Assembly: GCA_026390575.1 (NCBI GenBank)
Contig: JAPLFR010000008.1
Span: forward strand, 372,001 to 436,000
From: Ignavibacteriales bacterium
Lineage (GTDB): Bacteria; Bacteroidota; Ignavibacteria; UBA10030
DNA: 64,000 nucleotides
Direction: 5' to 3'
Shown: positions 31,125 to 40,122 of the stretch, in pieces
How positions within the stretch are numbered: position 1 is the first letter of the stretch
Layout of the letters: each line of letters opens with the position of its first letter
Program-made: the position numbers and the translations under genes
The notes under the pieces: model-generated
Databases searched by the model: none
What the model was told of the DNA's origin: nothing
What the model saw: the letters and a program-made list of their open reading frames with translations, nothing else

Positions 31125-33197
31125 TTACTTCACAGTTGCTCCCGTGGAAATTTCTGACTGCACGCCAACCAGTGTCAGACCGCCGGATTCATCGCTGGCA
31201 GCGAGTATCATTCCCTGCGAATCCTGGCCCATGAGTTTTGCAGGTTGAAGATTCGCTACAACAACTATCAACTTCCCTATCAAATCTTCCGGTGTATAAT
31301 GCTTTGCAATTCCTGCGACAACCTGCCGGCGTTCGTTTCCAATCTCAACCTGCAGTTTTAATAGTTTCTCTGATTTTGGCACTTTCACTGCCTCGATGAC
31401 ACGCGCCACGCGAAGATCAATCTTTTTGAAATCATCAAGTGTAATAGTTGGCTTGAGCGGAATAATAGACAAAGAAGCTGGTGGTGTCTCCTCCCCTTCA
31501 AGAAATTTCATTATTTCATCAATCTGTGTATCGGTTATTTTATTGATAAGAATTTCTGGTTTATGAAGTTGATGGCCATCCTTTAATTGAAAACTCGAAG
31601 CAGAATCCCATCCATCTTCCTTCGATGTTGTATCAAGATTCAAGAGTTTCCATATTTTCGCGGACGTAGCTGGAATCACCGGTTCCAGCAGGATTGCAAG
31701 CGAACGAACAATTTGAATTGCGATGTGCAGCGTTGTGGCACATCGTTCCGGATTCGACTTGAGTGTTTTCCACGGTTCATTATCATTGAAATATTTATTT
31801 GCTGCACGCGCGAGGTTCATCACTTCCATCAATCCCTCACGGAATCGATACCGCTCAAACAATTCTCCGGCTTGTAGAGGCGTGTGTTTTAAAGTGTCAA
31901 TCATTTCTTCATCACGTGCATTGAATTTGCCAAGCACTGGAACTTTACCGTCGAAATTTTTATCTGTAAAAGCCACCGTTCGATTAACAAAGTTACCGAC
32001 GATATCAGCAAGTTCGTTATTAACGCGTGCTTGAAAATCCTTGAGATAGAAGTCGCTGTCGCGTGTTTCCGGTAAATTCACTGCCAGAGCATAACGCAGC
32101 ATGTCTGCCGGAAAGAATTTTAGAAAATCTTGAACGTCAATTCCCCAGCCCCGGCTCTTGGAAAATTTCTGTCCTTCGAAGTTTAAAAATTCGTTTGCTG
32201 GAACATTTTCGGGCAGAACATAGTGATCGGTGTGCGCGTCGTTCCATGCCATCAGCATTGCCGGGAAGACAATGCAATGGAATACAACATTGTCTTTGCC
32301 GATGAATGCAACATATTTTGTATCTTCCTTCTGCCAAAACTCTTTCCATATATCAGGTTTGTTATTGAGAGCCGCCCATTCTTTTGCAGAGGAAATGTAG
32401 CCGAGCACTGCATCAAACCATACATAAATAACTTTGTCTTCGTATCCTGCAACTGGAACTTGGACACCCCAATTGAGGTCGCGCGTCACGGCACGATCCT
32501 GCAAACCGTCCTTAAACCAGCTCTCGCAATAGCGGAGAACGTTATCTTTCCACCCATCACGCTTATTGCGTTCATCGATGTATGCCACCAATCGCTTCTG
32601 ATAGTTGCCAAGTGGAAAATACCAATGCGTCGTTTCGCGCATGACCGGCGTTGTTCCGCACAATTTGCACTTTGGATCGATGAGTTCTGACTGATTCAGC
32701 CATGTTCCGCAATTTTCACACTGATCGCCGCGGGCCTGTGTTGACTTACATTTTGGACACGTGCCTTCCACGTACCGGTCGGCAAGGAACATTTTGTCTT
32801 TTTCGCAGTAGAGCTGTAATTCTTTTTTTGCGACAACAATCTCACGGTTATGAAATTCCCGGAAGAATTCTTTTGTCGTCTCATGGTGTAATGGAAGTGA
32901 CGTGCGCGAGTAGTTGTCAAAACTCATCTCGAACGCTTCAAATGCCGATTGGTTTGCCGGATGATACCGGTCAATTATTGCTTTAGGTGTTGTTTTTTCT
33001 TTTTCTGCTGAAACGGTAATCGCAACGCCGTGCTCATCTGAGCCGCAAATAAACAGAACATTGCGTTTCTTGAGACGTTGATACCTTGCATAGATATCTG
33101 CCGGGAGGTATGCACCGGCAAGATGGCCAAGATGCAGATACCCGTTGGCATATGGCAATGCTGCCGTAATGAGAATTCGTTCAAATGGCTGCTTCAT
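31125..33197 (-). CDS. metG: Methionyl-tRNA synthetase
   Basis: 690 residues. Class I synthetase with ALPYANGYLHLGH (HIGH motif) and KFSKSRG (KMSKS variant). A double zinc-knuckle insertion has CPKC, CENC, CKLC (the MetG1 type with four Cys pairs). The C-terminal tRNA-binding (EMAP/OB) domain has DLRVARVIEAVKVPKSEKLL. ATG at 33195-33197 overlaps the holB stop by four bases. Confidence 0.97.
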   Translation of the reverse strand: MKQPFERILITAALPYANGYLHLGHLAGAYLPADIYARYQRLKKRNVLFICGSDEHGVAITVSAEKEKTTPKAIIDRYHPANQSAFEAFEMSFDNYSRTSLPLHHETTKEFFREFHNREIVVAKKELQLYCEKDKMFLADRYVEGTCPKCKSTQARGDQCENCGTWLNQSELIDPKCKLCGTTPVMRETTHWYFPLGNYQKRLVAYIDERNKRDGWKDNVLRYCESWFKDGLQDRAVTRDLNWGVQVPVAGYEDKVIYVWFDAVLGYISSAKEWAALNNKPDIWKEFWQKEDTKYVAFIGKDNVVFHCIVFPAMLMAWNDAHTDHYVLPENVPANEFLNFEGQKFSKSRGWGIDVQDFLKFFPADMLRYALAVNLPETRDSDFYLKDFQARVNNELADIVGNFVNRTVAFTDKNFDGKVPVLGKFNARDEEMIDTLKHTPLQAGELFERYRFREGLMEVMNLARAANKYFNDNEPWKTLKSNPERCATTLHIAIQIVRSLAILLEPVIPATSAKIWKLLNLDTTSKEDGWDSASSFQLKDGHQLHKPEILINKITDTQIDEIMKFLEGEETPPASLSIIPLKPTITLDDFKKIDLRVARVIEAVKVPKSEKLLKLQVEIGNERRQVVAGIAKHYTPEDLIGKLIVVVANLQPAKLMGQDSQGMILAASDESGGLTLVGVQSEISTGATVK

Positions 33198-34321
33198 ACG
33201 TATGATGCTTCCGTAATATTTTTCCGTAAGTCAATTGCTAACATTGTGAGAATAAGATGAATGTAGACATTTTTGTCTAGATGAGCAATCGCCTTCTCGA
33301 CGGACTGATTCGCTGCAACGAGATTCGCTTGCTGAAAATTCCTGACGAAGTTTTCCATGCTCTGTTTTTCATCTTCCATAAGAGGAGCGTGAGCTTTTTG
33401 CTGAATGAGTAAGGCATCACGCAGCCATGACTGCAGGAGCTTCAGCCATCGTTCCATGCCTGGTCGATCAGTCGATGAAGCAATTTCATCAATCGCATCG
33501 ATGAGCGCTGTTTTACGTTTACCAAGAACCAAGCGCATAAATTCAACGACATCCTTCCGTTCTTCTGCCATATTCTGCACACTCAGTCGCCGTGCATTAC
33601 TGTAGCTTCCATTAGCGAGCTGCGCGACGAGACGTGCAATACTCTCATCGACGCCATCGTGGGCAACAAGCGCTGTTTCAATTTCACCATCCGATACTAA
33701 GTCGCATTGTATTAATTGGCAGCGAGAGACGATCGTCGGTAAGAGCTGATCTTTTGCAGATGTCGTTAAAAGAAGAATCGTACCGGGCAACGGTTCTTCC
33801 AGTGTTTTCAAGAGAGAATTGCTTGCCTCATTATTCATCATATCGGCATTCAAGATAATAAAGACCTTTTTTCCATCTTCACTCCGGCTCATCGCCGCTT
33901 CGCGCTTGATATCCCGCACACTGTTAATTTTAACGAAGTTGGCCTTCGTCATTTCAATCCGTTGGTATGGATCTTTTGCTTTTGCCTGAATCTGTTCACG
34001 CACTTCCGCTACCTGCGCCTCCGTCAGCACGTTGATTGGATCGTCCCCATTCTTTTCATTTTTCCCCACCGGAAGCGCGAAAACCAATTTTATATTGGGA
34101 TGTTGAAACGAATCCATCCGCTGGCAATTAGAGCATACACCGCACGCTTCTATCCCGCCTTGTGTGCAGATTAATGCTTTAGTGAATTCAATTGCGAGAG
34201 CATCCTTGCCGATTCCCTCCGGTCCGTAGAAAAGGTATGCGTGGGCTATCTGATCGCTCTGCAGTGTGCGTTGGAGAAGCGATTTAACACGTTCCTGTCC
34301 AACAATGGATGACCAGCTCAT
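33194..34321 (-). CDS. holB: DNA polymerase III delta' subunit
   Basis: 375 residues. Clamp-loader AAA+ subunit. N-terminal WSSIVGQERVKSLL, Walker A-like GPEGIGKDALA, a zinc module CTQGGIEACGVCSNC, and LKTLEEPLPGTILLL with a sensor-1-type Thr-Thr-Ser. The lack of a tau extension argues for HolB over DnaX. The C-terminal domain is diverged. 12 bases downstream of the Omp85 gene stop and overlapping metG. Confidence 0.9.
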   Translation of the reverse strand: MSWSSIVGQERVKSLLQRTLQSDQIAHAYLFYGPEGIGKDALAIEFTKALICTQGGIEACGVCSNCQRMDSFQHPNIKLVFALPVGKNEKNGDDPINVLTEAQVAEVREQIQAKAKDPYQRIEMTKANFVKINSVRDIKREAAMSRSEDGKKVFIILNADMMNNEASNSLLKTLEEPLPGTILLLTTSAKDQLLPTIVSRCQLIQCDLVSDGEIETALVAHDGVDESIARLVAQLANGSYSNARRLSVQNMAEERKDVVEFMRLVLGKRKTALIDAIDEIASSTDRPGMERWLKLLQSWLRDALLIQQKAHAPLMEDEKQSMENFVRNFQQANLVAANQSVEKAIAHLDKNVYIHLILTMLAIDLRKNITEASYV

Positions 34322-34333
34322 ATCAGTATCGCC

Positions 34334-36388
34334 TTAGAACGTATGACCTACACCAAGATGGATGATACCTTGGTTAAAGGTTTCCGGGAAGAATCTTTTA
34401 CTTGAAACCCAACCTTCATTAGGATCTGGATTATACATTTTCATACCAAAATCGATGCGAATTGGTCCTGCAATAGTGTTATAGCGCAGTCCAAATCCAA
34501 ATGCCATCGCAATTTCATTCAAACGCATTAATTGAGGTGCAGACCAAAGATTACCGAAATCATAGAATAACACAAACGAAATTTTTTGAAGATCAATAAA
34601 TCCTATTGATCCTGTACTCCAAGGATTTATTCGAGCTTCAATGTTACCTTCAACTAACGCATTGCTCCCTTGCTCCCTCTCTGTTGTAGTCATTGACGGT
34701 GCACCAAGAGCTCTCGCCTGCCAGCCACGTACACTTCCACTTCCTCCTGAATAAAATCGTTGAGTGAGTGGTATAACATTCAACGGTGCAACACCATAGA
34801 GGAGTGCGGCTCCAGTTCTTAAACGAACTGCCCAAATAAGATCCTGCTTCTTGTCCGGATTCCAATACCATTGTCCGGTGAGCAATGCCTTGACATACTG
34901 TGCATAGGGAAGAGTTACTTCTAATACTCTCGGGACAAAGCCGCCTTCTTCAAGTGAGATAGATTGAACGATTCCTTCTGAAGGATAAAAAATATCATTA
35001 CGCTTATCACGCTGGAGCGTGACTGTGACAAAGGAATTGAATTGTTTTTCAAATCCTTTATCTCTAAAAAAGGTGGAAGTGTACTGCAGGGGTGCTTCAG
35101 TCTTCGGATCGCTCAATTGAAGACTCCAATCAATAAAGAGTCTTGTATACGTCGCTGTTTGTGATTGGGTCCCGAGGCGAAAGCTGAGACTTGGAATATA
35201 GTATGTTGACTGTTTATCGAGGATGGCTGAAACTGCTGCACTGATACTCGTTTTGTTGTTGATGAAATACGGTTGAGTGATCTGTGTCGTCCATTCTATT
35301 TTTGATACAAGAGAACTATCTTTTAAAGCATTGCCTTTAAAGATTGTTCCGAATTGAAGTGACTGGACATTCAGCCGAAGATTTGTAGAAAAATTCCTTG
35401 CACCGCCGAAAAAGTTGCGATGATTATAGCCAATACCAAAAAGGACATTAAAAGCGTTGTTCTCGTCATTAATACCTACTTCTGGCGTGAATTCCTGGAA
35501 CGGCCGAGTCCGCACATGGATTCGAATTGGAATTTGAGAAATCTCTGAAGAATTGTTCGGAATGGCATTTTCAATTTTTGCTGCTTCAAAAACGCCCAAC
35601 CTATTAAGGTTTCTTTCGCTTTCTATTTTCTTTTCTTCGCCATAGAATTCCCCTGTAGAAAAATCGAGATGCTCGAACACAACAGTAGTATCAATATACT
35701 GCTGGGATGTAGTATCTTGTTCAACAGAGATATTCCCAAACGTAAAACGTTTCCCCGTATCGAAGACGAAAACAAGGGAAATATTATCTGTAGATGCGTA
35801 ACGTTGAGCCCCTACAGTTACTAACTTCACATTGACGTACCCGTTATTGGCACAGAGTCCTACAATGCGCTTGTATTCTGCCTCCACCTTTGTTTGAATA
35901 TACGGCATTCCTACGATAATCTGTTTATTCGATGAAAGTTCTTCCTGGATATCAGACGAAAGATTCTCGAGACCAAGAAACAAGATAGTGTCAATCAGTG
36001 AGCGCCGCCCCTCGACAATGGAAAATGTTAGAAAAACTTTGTTTTTATCCGGATGAACAACAATGCTCGTGTCCACCTTTGCATGGAAAAATCCATTATC
36101 TTCATAATATTTTTTTATCTGCTGATAGTCTGAAACAAAGGTAATAGGATCGAAGTATTCTGGTTTTTTTCCAAAAAGAATTTCTTTGTCAAACCTGTTG
36201 TAGATCCATTTCTGCACTGCCCACGGAGTTTCACGTGTACGAATCACAGCGAGAAATTGGTCAGTATTGAGCTCTTCGTTTCCTTCGAAGCGTATTGCGC
36301 CCACCTCAAATCCATGATCTCCAACCTGTGCAGAAGATAAAGAAATGCAGAAAGAAATACACAATATGATTGTCGTTAATTTGCACAT
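34334..36388 (-). CDS. Omp85/BamA-family outer membrane protein (TamA-like)
   Basis: 684 residues. Signal peptide (IILCISFCISLSSAQ). Residues about 30-300 hold three POTRA-like units (EVGAIRFEGNEELN, KYYEDNGFFHAKVD, LCANNGYVNVKL). The C-terminal beta-barrel has the Omp85 RGW motif in GSGSVRGWQARAL and closes with a terminal Phe (LGVGHTF). Fewer POTRAs than BamA (five) and a gene context without lpxD, skp or similar suggest a TamA-like assembly or translocation protein. This is not certain. Confidence 0.88.
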   Translation of the reverse strand: MCKLTTIILCISFCISLSSAQVGDHGFEVGAIRFEGNEELNTDQFLAVIRTRETPWAVQKWIYNRFDKEILFGKKPEYFDPITFVSDYQQIKKYYEDNGFFHAKVDTSIVVHPDKNKVFLTFSIVEGRRSLIDTILFLGLENLSSDIQEELSSNKQIIVGMPYIQTKVEAEYKRIVGLCANNGYVNVKLVTVGAQRYASTDNISLVFVFDTGKRFTFGNISVEQDTTSQQYIDTTVVFEHLDFSTGEFYGEEKKIESERNLNRLGVFEAAKIENAIPNNSSEISQIPIRIHVRTRPFQEFTPEVGINDENNAFNVLFGIGYNHRNFFGGARNFSTNLRLNVQSLQFGTIFKGNALKDSSLVSKIEWTTQITQPYFINNKTSISAAVSAILDKQSTYYIPSLSFRLGTQSQTATYTRLFIDWSLQLSDPKTEAPLQYTSTFFRDKGFEKQFNSFVTVTLQRDKRNDIFYPSEGIVQSISLEEGGFVPRVLEVTLPYAQYVKALLTGQWYWNPDKKQDLIWAVRLRTGAALLYGVAPLNVIPLTQRFYSGGSGSVRGWQARALGAPSMTTTEREQGSNALVEGNIEARINPWSTGSIGFIDLQKISFVLFYDFGNLWSAPQLMRLNEIAMAFGFGLRYNTIAGPIRIDFGMKMYNPDPNEGWVSSKRFFPETFNQGIIHLGVGHTF

Positions 36389-36400
36389 AGAACATCAAAA

Positions 36401-36430
36401 ATAAAAAACCCAGCAGGTAAGTGCTGGGCT
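36401..36430 (-). terminator. Rho-independent terminator after DUF2795 gene
   Basis: On the minus strand AGCCCAGCA, a six-base loop, TGCTGGGT and then TTTTTTAT. It lies 57 bases past the stop of the 36487 gene and just before the Omp85 start, so the Omp85-holB-metG run needs its own promoter in a very short space. Confidence 0.8.
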
Positions 36431-36486
36431 CCATTCTATACTCATAATCCCGAAGTACCCTAATGTTTTATTCACATGTTACGTTT

Positions 36487-36711
36487 TTAATACTCTTTCT
36501 CATCCTCGAAGAAGAAATCCTCATCGGTGGGATAATCCGGCCAGATTTCTTCAATACTTTCGTATGGTTCATCGGAATCATCAAGCTCTTCTAAATTTTG
36601 GATGGCTTGTGTTGGGGCTCCAGTCCGGACAGCGTAATCGATCAGCTCATCTTTTGTCGCAGGCCAAGGAGCATCATCTAAATATGTCGCTAGCTCGATG
36701 GTCCAAATCAT
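36487..36711 (-). CDS. Small acidic DUF2795-like protein
   Basis: 74 residues, ATG at 36709-36711. Pattern LATYLDDAPWPATKDELIDYAVRTGAP (shortened) followed by a very acidic tail (EDFFFEDEKEY). DUF2795 proteins in this lineage share the PWPATK-ELIDYA core. Function unknown; probably cytoplasmic. It follows the M23 gene by 41 bases and is followed by a terminator. Confidence 0.72.
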   Translation of the reverse strand: MIWTIELATYLDDAPWPATKDELIDYAVRTGAPTQAIQNLEELDDSDEPYESIEEIWPDYPTDEDFFFEDEKEY

Positions 36712-36752
36712 TGTTGTTCCATTTCTCTAAATAAATAGTATGAATCATTTAA

Positions 36753-37682
36753 CTAATTTTGAAAATCGCTGGCACTCACATCATCGAAAAAATAATATGC
36801 AGGATTTTGCGCCACACCATTCACCCGCACTTCATAGTGAAGATGCGGTCCATTGGAAAGCCCGGTATTGCCGCTGCGGGCAATAAGTTCACCGCGTTTC
36901 ACTTTTTGTCCTTCATGCACTAAAACTTTTGACAGATGTCCGTACAGTGACATCAACGAGTACCCATGGTTAATCTCGAGAGCCAATCCATAGTCGCCTT
37001 TACGCCCTGTGAATTCTACCGTTCCCTCTGCTGATGCATACACTGGAGTACCAACTTCATTGATAATATCAATCCCCTCATGTTTGCGAACAAAGTTCAA
37101 AATTGGATGAAGGCGCATACCAAAACCATGTGGATTGTAAAATCCATCCATCGGCTTGATGGCGGGGAGATGCGCAAAGCGGACTTTATTCTGATCGTAC
37201 GCAGTTCCGATAGCTTCATAACTTGTTGTTTGGAGACGCAACTCGTGTTCCGCTTGATTTGCAGTTGCACGCAAGTTGTTCAGCAATGTGTTCACATTGG
37301 ATGATGATGTAAAATCGACACGTTCATCTGTTCCGCCAATGCCTGCCTTCTGCAGATCTTCATCAAGTTTTGGCAAATCAGCAAGCATGCGTAATTCATT
37401 TCCTTTATTGCCGAGTAACTGGAGTTGCTTCTGAATAGCATCAAGCCGCTGTGTAAGATATTGCAGCTGATTTTGCAGAACTCTGTTTTCATTTACTAAA
37501 GAATTATTTTGAATGAATCCGATTCCAAAAGCATCATTATAGTACTGATTGACGGCAAAAAGAGAACAGAAAATAATTATTCCGAGAAAAACCCCGAATA
37601 TCATAAGGCGGGTTCGTGTCCAACGCGCCTCATGAAAAGTAAGCGATTCAAATGAAAAGCGATAGAGTCTTGTTTTTCTCAT
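36753..37682 (-). CDS. M23 family membrane-anchored metallopeptidase (LytM-like)
   Basis: About 309 residues from the ATG at 37680-37682 (MRKTRLYRFSFES). One N-terminal membrane helix (LMIFGVFLGIIIFCSLF), then a coiled coil (residues about 65-105), then the LytM domain: first His/Asp in HEGIDI, GNTGLSNGPHLHYEVR with the HLH pair. A periplasmic peptidoglycan endopeptidase or an activator of amidases. A GTG at 37707-37709 is a less likely start. The ligand set looks complete, so it is probably active. Confidence 0.9.
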   Translation of the reverse strand: MRKTRLYRFSFESLTFHEARWTRTRLMIFGVFLGIIIFCSLFAVNQYYNDAFGIGFIQNNSLVNENRVLQNQLQYLTQRLDAIQKQLQLLGNKGNELRMLADLPKLDEDLQKAGIGGTDERVDFTSSSNVNTLLNNLRATANQAEHELRLQTTSYEAIGTAYDQNKVRFAHLPAIKPMDGFYNPHGFGMRLHPILNFVRKHEGIDIINEVGTPVYASAEGTVEFTGRKGDYGLALEINHGYSLMSLYGHLSKVLVHEGQKVKRGELIARSGNTGLSNGPHLHYEVRVNGVAQNPAYYFFDDVSASDFQN

Positions 37683-37780
37683 ATCCTCAATCAATCTGTG
37701 AACGAACACACACGAAGCATCAGGGAAACTGCTCGCTGAAAATAGGAAATTATCAATTCTTTGTCAAGAATTGTCATCAC

Positions 37781-38788
37781 TTATTCAAAGTCGTGGTCAA
37801 AATAATTAATAACTCGTTTTCCCTTTGATTTTTCAGCAATTGCAGCATCAAGCCGTTTTGCAAATTCTTTGGCGGAGTCGTAGCCATAGTGTTTCAGTTG
37901 ATAATCCATAGCGATTACTTCAACGATGACGGTTATATTTTTTCCCGGGACTATGGGCAGTTTAATGTGGGGCAAACTGACGCCAAGGATGGAGATGTTC
38001 TCATGGTCAAGTCCTGTTCGTGTATATTCGAGATCGTTCCGCCATTCTTGTAATTCAACAATAATCTCAACTCTCTTCTGAAAACGGATAGATCGAATAC
38101 CAAATATTGAACGAACATCAATGAGACCAAGGCCCCGGATTTCCATATAATGTTTAACGACATCCGAACCAGCGCCCATGAGAATTCCTTCGCCTTTTCG
38201 TGTGACCATCACAACATCATCCGCCACGAGGCGATGTCCGCGCTCGACAAGGTCTAACGCAATTTCACTTTTTCCTATTCCGGAACGCCCGGTGATTAAA
38301 ACACCGATGCCATCGACGTCTACAAAAGAACCATGCAAAACGGTTTGCGGAGCGAAATGATCATCGAGAAAATCGCTCATGAAATAAACAAATTTCGTTG
38401 TCTCTAACGGTGTAAGAATCACTGACACATGGTGTTCTGTGGCAATGGCCACCAGTTCATCATCGAGTTTATTTTCGCCTGTAACAAAGATACATGGCAA
38501 ATCAAATTTAAAAATTGTTTTAAATGCATTGATACGTTCAGTAAAGGTCAGGTGGTTGAGATATCGAATTTCTGTATTACCAAAAATCTGGACACGGTCG
38601 TAGGTGAACAACTCAACATATCCTGCAAGCGCCAGGCCGGGCCGATGGATGTTCTTGTCTGTAATCTCCCGCTCAAACCCAACGTCGCCATTGACGCTCT
38701 CTAACTTTAAGCGCTGTTTATTGACATCAAACAAGAAACCCACTGTCATACTATTTTTCTTTGTTTCTTTAATATCACTCAGTGCCAT
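37781..38788 (-). CDS. hprK: HPr kinase/phosphorylase
   Basis: 335 residues. Bifunctional enzyme acting on Ser46 of HPr-like proteins. The catalytic His152 lies in LHGSFVDVDG, Walker A is GRSGIGKSE (167-174), paired acids VADD at about 189-191, and the HprK signature IRGLGLIDVRSIFG follows. No ptsH or ptsI is nearby in the window. In Gram-negatives hprK often sits beside rpoN and hpf; here hpf is the next gene upstream, 19 bases away. Confidence 0.95.
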   Translation of the reverse strand: MALSDIKETKKNSMTVGFLFDVNKQRLKLESVNGDVGFEREITDKNIHRPGLALAGYVELFTYDRVQIFGNTEIRYLNHLTFTERINAFKTIFKFDLPCIFVTGENKLDDELVAIATEHHVSVILTPLETTKFVYFMSDFLDDHFAPQTVLHGSFVDVDGIGVLITGRSGIGKSEIALDLVERGHRLVADDVVMVTRKGEGILMGAGSDVVKHYMEIRGLGLIDVRSIFGIRSIRFQKRVEIIVELQEWRNDLEYTRTGLDHENISILGVSLPHIKLPIVPGKNITVIVEVIAMDYQLKHYGYDSAKEFAKRLDAAIAEKSKGKRVINYFDHDFE

Positions 38789-38807
38789 TGCCCGTCTCCC
38801 GGGTTAT

Positions 38808-39140
38808 TTATTCTTTCTCTCGTATCTTTCTTACACCCTTGCGATCTTTTTCGTGAAGTTTCTCTTTGTACTTTTTCAGGCGAGTTTTTATTTTGGCGAT
38901 TGCTATATCAATAGACTTTTCATACGCTTCACTTGAACCAATACCTGTCAGAACAGTACCATACACCGTCAATGATATTTCTGCGTTCTTCACACTGTCA
39001 TGCGACTTTTCATAAGAAAAGATTACTTCGGCCTTAATGATACCATCATAGAAATGCGACAAGTCTTCAATTGCTCTTTCCGCATATTCTGTCAGCGTGG
39101 CATGAGGTTTGAAGTGACGTGATGTAATTTTTATATTCAT
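38808..39140 (-). CDS. hpf: Ribosome hibernation promoting factor (short HPF/YfiA type)
   Basis: About 110 residues from the ATG at 39138-39140, with AAGGAG eight bases upstream. IKITSRHFKPHATLTEYAERAI and the basic C-terminal helices (IKTRLKKYKEKLHEK) match the S30AE ribosome-binding domain. It lacks the long C-terminal dimerisation domain. A signal TGGCAC-type sigma-54 site, usual for some hpf genes, was not seen upstream. Confidence 0.92.
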   Translation of the reverse strand: MNIKITSRHFKPHATLTEYAERAIEDLSHFYDGIIKAEVIFSYEKSHDSVKNAEISLTVYGTVLTGIGSSEAYEKSIDIAIAKIKTRLKKYKEKLHEKDRKGVRKIREKE

Positions 39141-39194
39141 GGTACGTTCTCCTTCCACCGAATGATGATGAGATGCAAAACATTATTTTTGAAT

Positions 39195-40115
39195 CTATGC
39201 CTTGGGATGAGCGTCTTCGTAAACTTTTTTCATCCGCGCTGATGACACATGCGTATAGACTTGTGTGGTGGATAAACTTTCATGACCAAGCAATTCTTTC
39301 ACAGCACGCAAATCGGCTCCATGATTTAACATATGTGTCGCAAACGAATGCCGCAAAACGTGAGGGCTTCTCTTTTCTATCTCTGAAACTGCTCCGATAT
39401 ATTTCCGTACCATTCTTCCAACTGCCTGGGGATACATACGGCGTCCTTCTTTGATTATAAATAACGGACGTTCGTCCGCCTTAGCAGGCGTTTTCGGTGA
39501 CAGTTCTTTTTTTTCATGAAGATATTCGTCTATTGCAGACAATGCTTTTCTGCCTACAGGCACGATGCGTTCTTTGCGCCCTTTCCCTCTTACTTTGATG
39601 AGACCTTCTTCTTGCTTCAGATCGCCGATATTCAGACCTATCAATTCGCTCAATCTCATGCCAGTGCTATAGAATAATTCTAAAATTGCAGTGTCTCTTT
39701 TTCCATTCGGTGTGGATCGATCGGGTGATGAAAGAAGCCGCTGCACTGATTCTTCATCTAAGAAGGACGGCAACCGCTTCCCAACTTTTGGTGTGATCAG
39801 CACCAAAGCAGGATTTCCATCAATTATTTTCTGCCGCCGAAGATATTTGAAGAACGAACGCATCGATGCAATTTTTCGTGCAGTGCTTCGCTGGCTGAAT
39901 CCTTCATCAAGCAATGAACCAATAAACGCTCTGAGCGCTTCTTTATGCACATGATCAAACGAATGAATTCCTTCCTGGCGAAGAAATTGAACCAACCTCA
40001 ACAAATCTGTCTCGTAGGAAAGAATGGTATGGGCAGAATAATTCCGTTCGATTTCCAAATATTCAAGGTAACTTCTGACTATTTTTTCCATAGCCTGTTT
40101 CGTTCCCTTGCCCAT
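39195..40115 (-). CDS. xerC: Tyrosine recombinase XerC/XerD
   Basis: 306 residues. N-terminal SAM-like core-binding domain (SYLEYLEIERNYSAHT). Catalytic set: Arg in STGMRLSEL, Lys in RGKGRKERIVP, HxxR in HVLRHSFATH, His in LLGHESL and the nucleophile Tyr in TTQVYTHVS. Chromosome dimer resolution at dif is expected; C or D cannot be told apart. It lacks the extra helix insert before HxxR that marks integron integrases. 7 bases downstream of topA. Confidence 0.93.
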   Translation of the reverse strand: MGKGTKQAMEKIVRSYLEYLEIERNYSAHTILSYETDLLRLVQFLRQEGIHSFDHVHKEALRAFIGSLLDEGFSQRSTARKIASMRSFFKYLRRQKIIDGNPALVLITPKVGKRLPSFLDEESVQRLLSSPDRSTPNGKRDTAILELFYSTGMRLSELIGLNIGDLKQEEGLIKVRGKGRKERIVPVGRKALSAIDEYLHEKKELSPKTPAKADERPLFIIKEGRRMYPQAVGRMVRKYIGAVSEIEKRSPHVLRHSFATHMLNHGADLRAVKELLGHESLSTTQVYTHVSSARMKKVYEDAHPKA

Positions 40116-40122
40116 GCCTTCG

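Noticed and set aside
39195-40115. XerC/D-type recombinase as the integrase of the cassette array
   Set aside because: It lacks the extra helix segment that marks IntI before the HxxR motif, sits between topA and hpf with core genes, and is 16 kb from the array. It is a standard Xer protein.
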